From: CAZMCH01 sp964564735
GTDB taxonomy: Bacteria; Poribacteria; DTPJ01
Length of the DNA stretch: 15,884 nucleotides
Reading direction: 5' to 3'
NCBI GenBank assembly: GCA_964564735.1
Contig: CAZMCH010000096.1
Location: forward strand, 1-15,884
Each line of letters opens with the position of its first letter. The stretch's first letter is position 1. Shown here one piece after another: positions 1 through 6,549 of the stretch. The notes below the pieces were generated by a model. It made no database searches, was not told the origin of the DNA, and worked only from the letters and a program-made list of their open reading frames with translations. The position numbers and the translations under genes are program-made.

Positions 1-395
1 AAACTAAGGAATTGTGATATGTATAAATCTGTTACCTATGTCCATAGTTAATACAGATAATCTATGCTTTTTATTTGATTTCCATCATCATCTTTGATTA
101 TAATTGTAACAACCATCTGTTTACTCCTCTTCTTTAAATGTTTCTGAGGATATTATAGCAGATAGTTTTTTATTGCCCAATAATTTAGGATAGATACTTT
201 CATTTGAGTACACATTTATCGTCTGCAAATATATTCCGTAATGTCTGATCAGTTTTGGAAAAAGCATGAAGCTGATTAAGCAATTTTTCGGATGATAAAA
301 TTTATGTTTGGACATACAGAATACTTTTTGTTATGATAATAAAAACTTCTTACTGTATCACTGATATTTATACCTGAGAAAGGTCAGGTGATTAT
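1..395. other. Intergenic / left-edge region with no convincing gene
   Basis: This stretch upstream of the GH2 gene contains no recognisable gene. A minus-strand 64-codon frame at 121-315 has no ribosome binding site before its ATG and no family resemblance; its last codons supply the GAGGAG that precedes the micro-ORF at 48-116. I see no convincing -10/-35 pair just before the GH2 start, although the DNA is very A+T-rich there. No RNA gene or strong hairpin was found. The left edge may cut off a neighbouring gene. Confidence 0.5.
48..116 (-). CDS. Possible 22-aa micro-ORF, unknown
   Basis: A short minus-strand frame begins with ATG at 114-116 and is preceded by a good AGGAG (124-128) at 7-nt spacing. 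It encodes 22 residues starting MVVTIIIKDDDGNQ and ends at TAA (48-50). The peptide has a short hydrophobic strand followed by an acidic turn and resembles the first beta-strand of a small domain, so it may be the start of a gene broken by a stop. No family is recognised. The ribosome binding site is the only real support. Confidence 0.22.
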   Translation of the reverse strand: MVVTIIIKDDDGNQIKSIDYLY

Positions 396-2120
396 ATGAT
401 AACAATTGATCTAAATGGTTTGTGGGATTTTATTGTTGATCTCGATCCGAAGTATCATTACAGTGAAAACTCTCCCTACGCAAGACCCAATTGGGACCGA
501 AGTAATTGGCAAAAAGTTCCTGTTCCCGGAGTATGGAATAAATATGCAGAACGTCTTGATATATATGAAGGTGTCTGTTGGTTTGTTCGTGAATTTAATA
601 TTGAATCCCTAGATGACAGGTCAATTTCAGTTTTAAGGTTTGGTGGAATAAATTATAAGTGCAGAATTTTTCTTAATGGTGAACTAATTAGAACTCATGA
701 AGGCGGATATACTGAATTTACTGCTGATGTAACGGGTGAAATTCAGATTGGAAAAAATTGCCTTGCTATTGAGGTTGATAATAGAGCAACGCATATCAAG
801 ATGCCACCATGTTTAGGTTATTTCAATTATGGCGGAATACACCGTAATGTAACTCTTGAGATTCATCAAAAGCCTGATTGTATAAGAGATGTCTTTTTTG
901 ATGCAAAACCTACTGATAATGGTGGAGGAATAATTAGAGTTAGAGGGCGTATTATTGGCTGTAATAATTGTGTTGGAATCAAGTTGATATGTAATGGATA
1001 TAAGACCATATCTGAATTGAGCAATAAGCGGTCATTTGATATATCAATGAATGTGCCAAATGTTAGACTTTGGAGTCCTGATTCACCAAACCTTTACAAA
1101 GCAACAATACAGCTAATTCAGGGAGATAGCATAGCACACGAAATATCAAGGGATATTGGCTTCAGAAGTATAGAAATGTCTAATGGAAAAATTATATTGA
1201 ACAAAAAGCCCACATTCCTAAAAGGGATATGCTATTTATATGATTCACCAATATACGGTGTTACAATGAAACCCGATCAATATATGACTGACATTGCCTT
1301 ATTTAAGGAATTGGGTATTAATACCATCAGAAGCCATTTCCCATTTGCAAATGAGTTTTATGAAGCATGTGATCGAGAAGGCATTATGATATGGATAGAA
1401 ACACCTATATATTGTATTCATCCACCTGATAATAAGCTGCAAAGTGATTTTGCTGATCCAGATTTTAGGGAACTTGCAATTACTATGACTGAAGAGATGA
1501 TTATACAAGCAAGAAGCCATCCTAGCGTAATAATATATAGCTTAGGAAATGAATGTAATGTTGAACATCCCGAAGCAGAATCATTCTTTCAGGAATTAGC
1601 CAATAAAGCAAGAGAACTAGATGATACAAGGCTTTTGTCTTATGCTTCATTATATTGCAATGTAGGATCATTAGCAAATATGGTTGATGTGCTTGGCATA
1701 AATGAATATTGGGGCTGGTATGACAGGATTGACAACCATGACGAAAAATCCCCTACAAAACCTATCGATCTAAATATGCTTAATCAAAAACTAAATGAAT
1801 TAAAGCACATTCATAATAAATCATTGCTTCTTACAGAATTCGGCGCAGATTCCATACCGAATTATATTTCAGGATCATGTAATCTATGGTCTGAAGACTA
1901 TCATGCCGATCTAATTGAAGAAACATTTAAAATCATCAGAAATCATCCTGAGATTTGTGGAGCATTTCCATTTTGTTTTTCAGATTACAGGGACCCGTCA
2001 AAATATACTAATAAGTATTGGGATGAAATGAATTATAAAGGCATTGTTACCTATAATCGCTTACCAAAAAAGGCTTTCTATCGGCTGAAAGGAATATATA
2101 ATGCCTTTTTATCAGATTAA
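396..2120 (+). CDS. Glycoside hydrolase family 2 enzyme (beta-glucuronidase/beta-galactosidase type)
   Basis: A retaining exo-glycosidase of 574 aa, about the length of bacterial beta-glucuronidases. The order is: sugar-binding jelly roll (about 1-160, with the family-typical NYGGIHR at 144-150), immunoglobulin-like domain (about 160-260), and TIM barrel (about 265-570). The acid/base is Glu386 in SLGNE and the nucleophile is Glu481 in LLTEFGAD, followed by the GUS-like SIPNY. Near the C-terminus an N-x-K motif (Asn546-Tyr-Lys548, then GI) matches the motif that holds the carboxylate of glucuronate in beta-glucuronidases, though similar NxKG strings occur in other GH2 enzymes. There is no signal peptide, so it should act in the cytoplasm on imported oligosaccharides. 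ATG 396 is chosen for the AGGTG at 386-390 with 5-nt spacing. The next gene follows closely on the same strand. The GH2 assignment is firm; substrate specificity is inferred. Confidence 0.9.
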   Translation: MITIDLNGLWDFIVDLDPKYHYSENSPYARPNWDRSNWQKVPVPGVWNKYAERLDIYEGVCWFVREFNIESLDDRSISVLRFGGINYKCRIFLNGELIRTHEGGYTEFTADVTGEIQIGKNCLAIEVDNRATHIKMPPCLGYFNYGGIHRNVTLEIHQKPDCIRDVFFDAKPTDNGGGIIRVRGRIIGCNNCVGIKLICNGYKTISELSNKRSFDISMNVPNVRLWSPDSPNLYKATIQLIQGDSIAHEISRDIGFRSIEMSNGKIILNKKPTFLKGICYLYDSPIYGVTMKPDQYMTDIALFKELGINTIRSHFPFANEFYEACDREGIMIWIETPIYCIHPPDNKLQSDFADPDFRELAITMTEEMIIQARSHPSVIIYSLGNECNVEHPEAESFFQELANKARELDDTRLLSYASLYCNVGSLANMVDVLGINEYWGWYDRIDNHDEKSPTKPIDLNMLNQKLNELKHIHNKSLLLTEFGADSIPNYISGSCNLWSEDYHADLIEETFKIIRNHPEICGAFPFCFSDYRDPSKYTNKYWDEMNYKGIVTYNRLPKKAFYRLKGIYNAFLSD

Positions 2121-2174
2121 AACAGAAATTAACTGCCATTTTAGGCGTGTTTTATTAGAATGGAGTATATGAAA

Positions 2175-3377
2175 ATGAAAAATATTAACGTTTCGGAAAT
2201 TGAGCATTTGCTTGGGGCAATAAAAATCTGTATGCAACAGGGAGGAAGTTTTCTTGTAAGTAGATGCGCTCCTAATGGTCCCATCATGCGTGAGAGAAAC
2301 CTTGATTATATACATAAGGCTACATGGGGCATGTATGCGTCTGGCGTAAGACATGATCTTATCGCAAAGATACTTGATTGGGCTATGGAAAACGCCCTTC
2401 AGCCAAATGGCGACTTTTTCTTTCCGGAGGAAGGCGATGAATATAAAATTATGCAAAGGGCATATAGACCGCTAAATTTTGGTAGAATCGCTGTCCTTAT
2501 CGATCATCCAATGATGAAAAATGAAAAAGTGCTTAATAGGATAATGCAGTATCAGCATAAATCAGGCGGGGCATTTAATTATATAGGTGAAAATCCTAAT
2601 AATATAGAAGAACAACCGACGATGGGCGCGCTCAATACCAGCTTTTTTGGTCATCTGATGATCGCATTGGACATAAAGGACAAAGCGATATTGACAGGCG
2701 ATTGGATGTGCAGATTTGTTGAGGCAAACAAGGAATATATGCCCAAAGGTTTCATATATACAAACATAACGCCTGATGGGAAACTCGTTACAGATATTAA
2801 GCCCGGTGGGAAGCAATCAGGCATGGTTGATAATATAGCACCCAAACAGGAATTTTGGCAACCCGGAACAGCTATGGCTTATCTTGCCGACCTATATGAA
2901 AAATCGGTTGAAGACTGGAATATAAGTGAAGAAAAGGCAAATAAATACCTTGATTATGCCTTTGATTTACTTGATTTTGAAGATACGATGCCTTTATATA
3001 CATATCTCTGGCTTTCAAAGTGCAAGGTTGGCTGGGGCGCAGGTGAATTATTAAGGGTGATGCTAAAATTCAACAAAGGAACAGACAAACAAATTGAAAT
3101 GGCTTATCAATCAGCAAGAAAGGTTGCTATATTTACATTTATGGATAATCAGTTGCCCAATGGGGGATGGTCAGTCATGCACTATCCCTTAAATGAGCTA
3201 GTTCCCGAACTCAATTTTGATTATAAGCCGTTGAAGGGCATAGTAAACGTTCCAGACAGCAGAATAGAAGGCTCTCAAACTATCTTCCTTCCCGGTGAAG
3301 AAATAACAGGCGAATTTTTAGGTGAGATGAAGTCTATTCAGATGGGGTTGGAAGAGTTGTTGAGTTATATTATATAG
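2175..3377 (+). CDS. Unrecognised ~400-aa protein, probable alpha/alpha-barrel (terpenoid-cyclase/glycosidase-like fold)
   Basis: Cytoplasmic protein of 400 aa with no signal peptide. I do not recognise its exact family. It shows three spaced Gln/Asn-Gly-aromatic strings: LQPNGDFFF (about 75-83), QHKSGGAFNY (about 127-136) and NQLPNGGWSV (about 325-334). Each follows a predicted helix, which resembles the QW-type turns of squalene-cyclase/prenyltransferase alpha/alpha-barrels; six-hairpin glycosidases are another fold option. A conserved-looking acidic tail (LPGEEITGEFLG) ends the protein. ATG 2160 lacks an upstream ribosome binding site, whereas TGGAG at 2161-2165 lies 9 nt before ATG 2175, so I prefer 2175; ATG 2169 is too close. 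It sits about 50 nt after the GH2 stop on the same strand, so the two are probably co-transcribed and may act on the same glycan. Function is unknown. Confidence 0.72.
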   Translation: MKNINVSEIEHLLGAIKICMQQGGSFLVSRCAPNGPIMRERNLDYIHKATWGMYASGVRHDLIAKILDWAMENALQPNGDFFFPEEGDEYKIMQRAYRPLNFGRIAVLIDHPMMKNEKVLNRIMQYQHKSGGAFNYIGENPNNIEEQPTMGALNTSFFGHLMIALDIKDKAILTGDWMCRFVEANKEYMPKGFIYTNITPDGKLVTDIKPGGKQSGMVDNIAPKQEFWQPGTAMAYLADLYEKSVEDWNISEEKANKYLDYAFDLLDFEDTMPLYTYLWLSKCKVGWGAGELLRVMLKFNKGTDKQIEMAYQSARKVAIFTFMDNQLPNGGWSVMHYPLNELVPELNFDYKPLKGIVNVPDSRIEGSQTIFLPGEEITGEFLGEMKSIQMGLEELLSYII

Positions 3378-3399
3378 GTTGGGCGTTGCGCCCAACCTA
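3375..3399. terminator. Perfect hairpin between convergent operons
   Basis: Two perfect 11-bp arms (TAGGTTGGGCG and CGCCCAACCTA) surround a TTG loop. The hairpin begins on the TAG stop codon of the plus-strand gene and ends 12 nt before the last base of the minus-strand corrinoid gene. It is symmetric and could stop transcription from both sides, but neither side has a clean U-tract (CAAACTTTATC on plus, TATATAATATAAC on minus). The G-rich palindrome also resembles short dispersed palindromic elements found between genes in many bacteria. Confidence 0.55.
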
Positions 3400-3411
3400 C
3401 AAACTTTATCA

Positions 3412-4044
3412 CTAAGCACCAACAACCTGCATAGCGAAATCAACACCTGCGGCGGCATCCTTGCCATAGAAGTCGCAACCTGTGCTTTGACGGACAAGTT
3501 CTGTAACAGGTCCTCCGCCGATCATTATTGAGACTTTGTCGCGCAATCCAGCGCTTTTCAATGCCTCAACCGTAGCCTTTGCTGAGTCATATACTGCGGT
3601 CAAGAATACGCTCATTCCGACTATTGTTGCCCCGCTTTCTTTCACTGCATTAACGAATTTATCAGGCGCAACGTCAACGCCAAGATCAATAACGTTAAAG
3701 CCAACTCCACGAAGCATTAATGCAACGATGTCCTTGCCCAAGTCGTGAATATCGCCCTTGACTGTGCCTATAACAACCGTTCCAAGCTTTGATTCCGCTT
3801 CTGATCCGCCTTTTAGCAATGGCTCAAGTTCAGCGGTAATTTCCTTCATTATTTCGCCTGCATACATAAGTTCTGAAACGAAATAAGTGCCTTCTTCGTA
3901 TTTCTTGCCTATTTCAACCATGCCCTTCTGACAGGCTTTTAGTATTTGGTTTGCTGATGTTCCTGCATCCATTTCAGCTTTAACCAGTTTTTTTACCATA
4001 TCTTCATTTAGTTCAGACATGGCTTGGGATATTTTTTCTGACAT
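3412..4044 (-). CDS. Methyltransferase cognate corrinoid protein (B12-binding)
   Basis: Carries a corrinoid cofactor and shuttles a methyl group between a substrate methyltransferase and a second methyltransferase, in the cytoplasm. The 210 aa match the family length. Residues about 5-85 form the four-helix B12 cap domain; 87-208 form the Rossmann-like B12-binding domain. The cobalt-ligating signature is Asp98-Ile-His100-Asp-Leu-Gly103, with His100 as the lower axial ligand; the following Ser145-Val-Phe-Leu and Ile-Gly-Gly-Gly-Pro (175-179) complete the nucleotide-loop pocket. The ATG at 4042-4044 has AGGAGGA at 4052-4058, 7 nt away. It is the last gene of a three-gene minus-strand operon, 16 nt after the 55-aa gene. 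It is a relative of MtaC, MtbC and MtvC; the native substrate cannot be read from this protein. No reductive activator (RamA-type) is encoded in the window. Confidence 0.93.
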   Translation of the reverse strand: MSEKISQAMSELNEDMVKKLVKAEMDAGTSANQILKACQKGMVEIGKKYEEGTYFVSELMYAGEIMKEITAELEPLLKGGSEAESKLGTVVIGTVKGDIHDLGKDIVALMLRGVGFNVIDLGVDVAPDKFVNAVKESGATIVGMSVFLTAVYDSAKATVEALKSAGLRDKVSIMIGGGPVTELVRQSTGCDFYGKDAAAGVDFAMQVVGA

Positions 4045-4060
4045 TGAGTATTCCTCCTAT

Positions 4061-4228
4061 TTATGCTGCGATAAGGCAGAACCAGATGTATATATAAGCC
4101 ATAGAATCAATGTCTTCCCAAACCTTCTTTATGAGTTCCGCATCGCCTTTTATTTCTTCATATTCCTTGATTTTTTCTTCCCAAGGTATGCAAACACCGG
4201 GTTTCTTTTCAATTTTTTCCTCTGGCAT
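4061..4228 (-). CDS. 55-aa orphan protein between methyltransferase and corrinoid protein
   Basis: Unrecognised protein. The true start is taken as ATG 4226-4228, because AGGAGGG lies 6 nt upstream; the frame stays open further upstream only inside the preceding gene. The N-terminal half is strongly charged (MPEEKIEKKPGV, then WEEKIKEYEEIKG) and probably helical. The C-terminal ~14 residues (SMAYIYIWFCLIAA) are hydrophobic and include one Cys; Cys13 is another. The gene lies 13 nt after the URO-D gene and 16 nt before the corrinoid gene, each with its own strong ribosome binding site, so all three should be co-translated. A small subunit, chaperone or membrane tether for the methyltransferase complex is plausible but unproven. 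It is too short for a solitary transmembrane enzyme. Confidence 0.68.
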   Translation of the reverse strand: MPEEKIEKKPGVCIPWEEKIKEYEEIKGDAELIKKVWEDIDSMAYIYIWFCLIAA

Positions 4229-4241
4229 TTTTTCCCTCCTA

Positions 4242-5429
4242 TTAATAAACACCATATTCACGAGTGAAATCAACCATTGCTTTGACATTCTCTATTTTGG
4301 CGTCTTGTTGAACGATAGCACCAGCATCCATTATATAACCGCCATCTTTGGCTACGCCATCAATTATCTTTTTACAGAATGCGCGGACATCATCAGGTGT
4401 TCCATAAGTTAACAAATCATTAGGGATACCGCCACTAAGACAGAATTTATCACCAACAGCCTTATGAACCTCAAAAATATTGCCTCTATCAACGTGATAG
4501 ATTATGCTTCTATCGGGTAGTTCCGCAGTATATTTAAGGTTTTTATCCCAATCACCTTCTGCATAAAAAAGCACCTGCCAGCCCATATCAAACAGATCAA
4601 TTATTATCTGCTTTAATGTTGGCCAATAGAATTTTTCATAAGCCTGATATGACATAAACGGTGCGCATCCACGATGTAGCCATACTGTTATTGGCACTGT
4701 TTTTGTTGGGTCTGCGGTTGCATAAGCATTAAACATCATGTGCGGTCTAAGTGCTTCACATGCGGCAATAACTTTATCTGGTCGTCTGAAAAAGTCCGCT
4801 GAAAGCTGACGATAGCCACGCAATTTGTCTGCTAATATATCGCATGGTGCTTTTAATGCGCCGGCGATTGCGCTGACTGTTCCACTTTCGTTCTTTAATG
4901 CGGCGCCTTGAACTCCGAAGCCAGAAAAATATTGCATCATTGCGATCCCGCCCTTTAGCCATGCGAGATTAGAACGATAGTCACCCTTGCTGGAATCTTT
5001 CATTATTCTCGGTAACCAGACATTTGCAAGGAAGCCTGTTGGGTCGTCAATTAGCGCATCATATTCATCTGCTTTCATGTGTGCGCCGTCTTCGTCTTGT
5101 GGCTCTATGTATTGAAATGCCTCATCAGCTTCAAGATCGATCCCTGGAACTCTGTAATATTTTGTGCTGTTTGCTTCAGTCATGCCTGTCCAGACGTAAA
5201 CCATGTTGCCAACAACCGCATCAACATCAAAATCTTTTGCAAATTTCTGAACAGCCTTAAATGCCAAATTGAAATCATGGGTAATTTCCTGACAGGTATA
5301 ACCAGCGTATTTTCCCACGAATTCCGCCACAAAAGGTCTTATTGGCACTTTGTCAGGCTTTTCGTTTTTCATGGCTGTAACATATCGTTCCAGCCTTTCG
5401 TTGTATAGCTTTTCCATATCTTCTGCCAT
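4242..5429 (-). CDS. URO-D superfamily (uroporphyrinogen decarboxylase-like) corrinoid methyltransferase
   Basis: TIM-barrel protein of 395 aa of the URO-D superfamily, which includes true heme-pathway UroD and cobamide-dependent methyltransferases such as MtaA and MtbA. Its partner, a corrinoid protein encoded two genes downstream, points to methyl transfer and not heme synthesis. The C-terminal signature GGIPNDLLTYGTPDDV (333-348) and the last segment YIMDAGAIV (365-373) are typical of this superfamily. Where MtaA/MtbA carry a zinc-binding His-X-Cys, this protein reads Tyr289-Ala-Glu291-Gly-Asp-Trp; a separate His252-Arg-Gly-Cys255 lies on the previous strand. Metal binding is therefore uncertain. 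The start ATG 5427-5429 has AAAGGAGGA at 5434-5442; the hicA gene ends about 100 nt upstream. The probable role is demethylation of a methoxylated or methylated compound; the substrate is unknown. Confidence 0.85.
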   Translation of the reverse strand: MAEDMEKLYNERLERYVTAMKNEKPDKVPIRPFVAEFVGKYAGYTCQEITHDFNLAFKAVQKFAKDFDVDAVVGNMVYVWTGMTEANSTKYYRVPGIDLEADEAFQYIEPQDEDGAHMKADEYDALIDDPTGFLANVWLPRIMKDSSKGDYRSNLAWLKGGIAMMQYFSGFGVQGAALKNESGTVSAIAGALKAPCDILADKLRGYRQLSADFFRRPDKVIAACEALRPHMMFNAYATADPTKTVPITVWLHRGCAPFMSYQAYEKFYWPTLKQIIIDLFDMGWQVLFYAEGDWDKNLKYTAELPDRSIIYHVDRGNIFEVHKAVGDKFCLSGGIPNDLLTYGTPDDVRAFCKKIIDGVAKDGGYIMDAGAIVQQDAKIENVKAMVDFTREYGVY

Positions 5430-5532
5430 TAACGTCCTCCTTTAAATTGGGTTTTTGTGTTTATTAGGTAATTGTCATTTGCATTTTAGCCTTAATTATC
5501 TTATGCCAATGATATTTATGCTTGTTCTCTAA

Positions 5533-5760
5533 TTACTTTTTGAAAATATCATCTGGTAGTTTAAATTTGTCAATAATGCCTTTCAAATAAGCATCTGATA
5601 TTTCTGGATTTTTTCCATGAACTTTTAGAGGATAAGAATATTGCCTCTGTGTCCCAAAGACAAATCCCTTTACCTTGAAAGGATGCTTGCCTTGACCTGT
5701 GTTTTCTATATTAAGCCCGTAGGGCTTTAATAATTGCTGGAGTCTGTTTAGTCTAAGCAT
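5533..5760 (-). CDS. hicA: HicA/YcfA-like mRNA interferase toxin
   Basis: Small basic protein of 75 aa with the double-stranded-RNA-binding-like fold of HicA toxins, which cleave mRNA in the cytoplasm. The family signature is visible: an N-terminal helix (RLQQLLKPYG), then the strand with the catalytic-type His26 in GKHPFKV, then YPLKVHGK and the closing helix YLKGIIDKFKLPDDIF. The usual GSHH motif is reduced to GKH with a single His, which is common in YcfA-type members. It overlaps the end of hicB by 8 nt, so translational coupling is likely. The order is hicB then hicA, reversed relative to the classical hicAB operon. Activity was inferred from family only. Confidence 0.72.
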   Translation of the reverse strand: MLRLNRLQQLLKPYGLNIENTGQGKHPFKVKGFVFGTQRQYSYPLKVHGKNPEISDAYLKGIIDKFKLPDDIFKK

Positions 5761-6172
5761 ATTGTAAGATAAAGCTCTTTTCCTTATGTAAAGATTTCTT
5801 TATCGCTAGTTCCCAATCTTGAGGAATGTTATCAATATTATCCTTTTCTTTCTGATAGCGTAACTCGTAAAACATCCTCCAATATTCAATCGGACATGGA
5901 TCATATATGCTTTGTCCTTCGGGTATGTCCTCAAGATAGATTTCAATTGCTTCTTTTATATCTTCCTTACATTCTTCTATTGTATCTCCCCAAGACATAA
6001 TTCCAAAATCAAGGCATCTAATATAGTAGGCGTCTGATTCATAAGTAATTAGAAAATCAAGCCTTATTCGCCCAATATCTGGCATTTCAAGAAAGCCTGT
6101 CAATGCTTCCTTTGGAATAATATTAGTACCCATTTCTTCAATCTCTTTTTTCATGGCTTCTTTGAGTTTCAT
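5753..6172 (-). CDS. hicB: HicB-family antitoxin
   Basis: Antitoxin of 139 aa that should bind and block the downstream HicA-like toxin and autoregulate the operon. The HicB partial RNase-H-like fold spans about 37-82: a first strand (RLDFLITYES), YYIRCLDFGIMSWGDTIEE (the family's CPEL-and-GdTieEA region) and the helix ECKEDIKEAIEIYLEDI. The C-terminal half (about 90-139) is Trp/Tyr- and charge-rich and shows no clear ribbon-helix-helix or HTH motif, so DNA binding is uncertain. The ATG at 6170-6172 has AAGGAG at 6179-6184, 6 nt away. Two abutting palindromes upstream (6220-6252) are the probable operator. Confidence 0.74.
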   Translation of the reverse strand: MKLKEAMKKEIEEMGTNIIPKEALTGFLEMPDIGRIRLDFLITYESDAYYIRCLDFGIMSWGDTIEECKEDIKEAIEIYLEDIPEGQSIYDPCPIEYWRMFYELRYQKEKDNIDNIPQDWELAIKKSLHKEKSFILQYA

Positions 6173-6219
6173 TACTTACTCCTTACAACCCGCTTTTATC
6201 ACGATTATCTCTTTTACGC

Positions 6220-6252
6220 ATAGTATCTATACTATCATTTGTATTACAAATG
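6220..6252 (-). promoter_or_regulatory. Twin palindromes over the hicBA promoter (putative operator)
   Basis: Two perfect inverted repeats lie back to back: 6220-6235 (ATAGTAT-CT-ATACTAT) and 6236-6252 (CATTTGT-ATT-ACAAATG), with no base between them. On the minus strand a -35-like TTGTAA (6244-6249) sits in the second palindrome and a -10-like TACTAT (6220-6225) in the first, with an 18-nt spacer. A repressor bound to them would cover the promoter, as expected for antitoxin autoregulation. The palindromes are seen directly; the operator role is inferred. Confidence 0.5.
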
Positions 6253-6324
6253 AACAGCTTTATTGACTTAGTTCTTATTGGTTTAAAGCGAAAAGTTATG
6301 ATATCTTTCTTATTATCTTGAATC

Positions 6325-6428
6325 CTAGTGGTCAACCAAATTAATTAATTATTATAATTATTTTTTATGGTAGGGACAGGTTTAGAAGCCTGTTTATAAC
6401 ATCAAAAACTAATCTGGTCAAGCACTAG
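6325..6428. repeat. MITE-like element with 22-bp terminal inverted repeats
   Basis: The left end (6325-6346, beginning CTAGTGGTCAACC) and the reverse complement of the right end (6407-6428, CTAGTGCTTGACC) match at 17 of 22 positions. The 104-bp unit is non-coding and has an internal hairpin (ACAGGTTT/AAGCCTGT with one wobble, 6376-6393). Each end carries TA one base in, which would suit insertion into TA by an IS630/mariner-like transposase. No transposase lies in the window, so it would depend on an element elsewhere. Confidence 0.4.
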
Positions 6429-6483
6429 CAAGATACTTGGTTTCTAATCATAATGTAGATTCAAAATAATTGCAAATATCTGC

Positions 6484-6512
6484 ATTATAGCAAGTCTTTT
6501 CTTGGTAGTCAA
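6484..6512 (-). promoter_or_regulatory. Near-consensus sigma-70 promoter with extended -10
   Basis: Read on the minus strand: TTGACT (6507-6512), 17-nt spacer, TATAAT (6484-6489), with TG one base before the -10 (TGCTATAAT). Both hexamers and the spacing are nearly ideal, which makes it the strongest promoter match I found here. Transcription would start near 6477 and run through the MITE-like element toward hicB. Confidence 0.6.
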
Positions 6513-6549
6513 TTTTTAACGCCTCTTGCCTAACTTTATATTGAACAAA

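Larger units (their letters stand above)
6173..6549. other. Intergenic region between hicB and the hydrolase gene
   Basis: No reading frame of note lies here. It contains, from right to left on the minus strand: a near-consensus promoter (6484-6512), a 104-bp element with imperfect terminal inverted repeats (6325-6428) that encloses a smaller hairpin (6376-6393), and two abutting palindromes (6220-6252) overlapping a possible hicB promoter. A transcript from the right-hand promoter would carry a leader of about 300 nt before hicB. I see no obvious U-tracted terminator directly after the hydrolase stop. Confidence 0.6.

Noticed and set aside
121..315. 64-codon minus-strand frame
   Set aside because: No ribosome binding site and no family resemblance; kept only as part of the intergenic description.
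4242..5429. Calling this gene hemE (true uroporphyrinogen decarboxylase)
   Set aside because: It lies in an operon with a corrinoid protein and its sequence is of the methyltransferase-like URO-D type; no other heme gene is present.
5483..5509. Minus-strand TTGGCA...TAAAAT promoter before the URO-D gene, or a sigma-54 site
   Set aside because: The spacer is only 15 nt for sigma-70, and the GG-N10-GC spacing needed for sigma-54 is absent.
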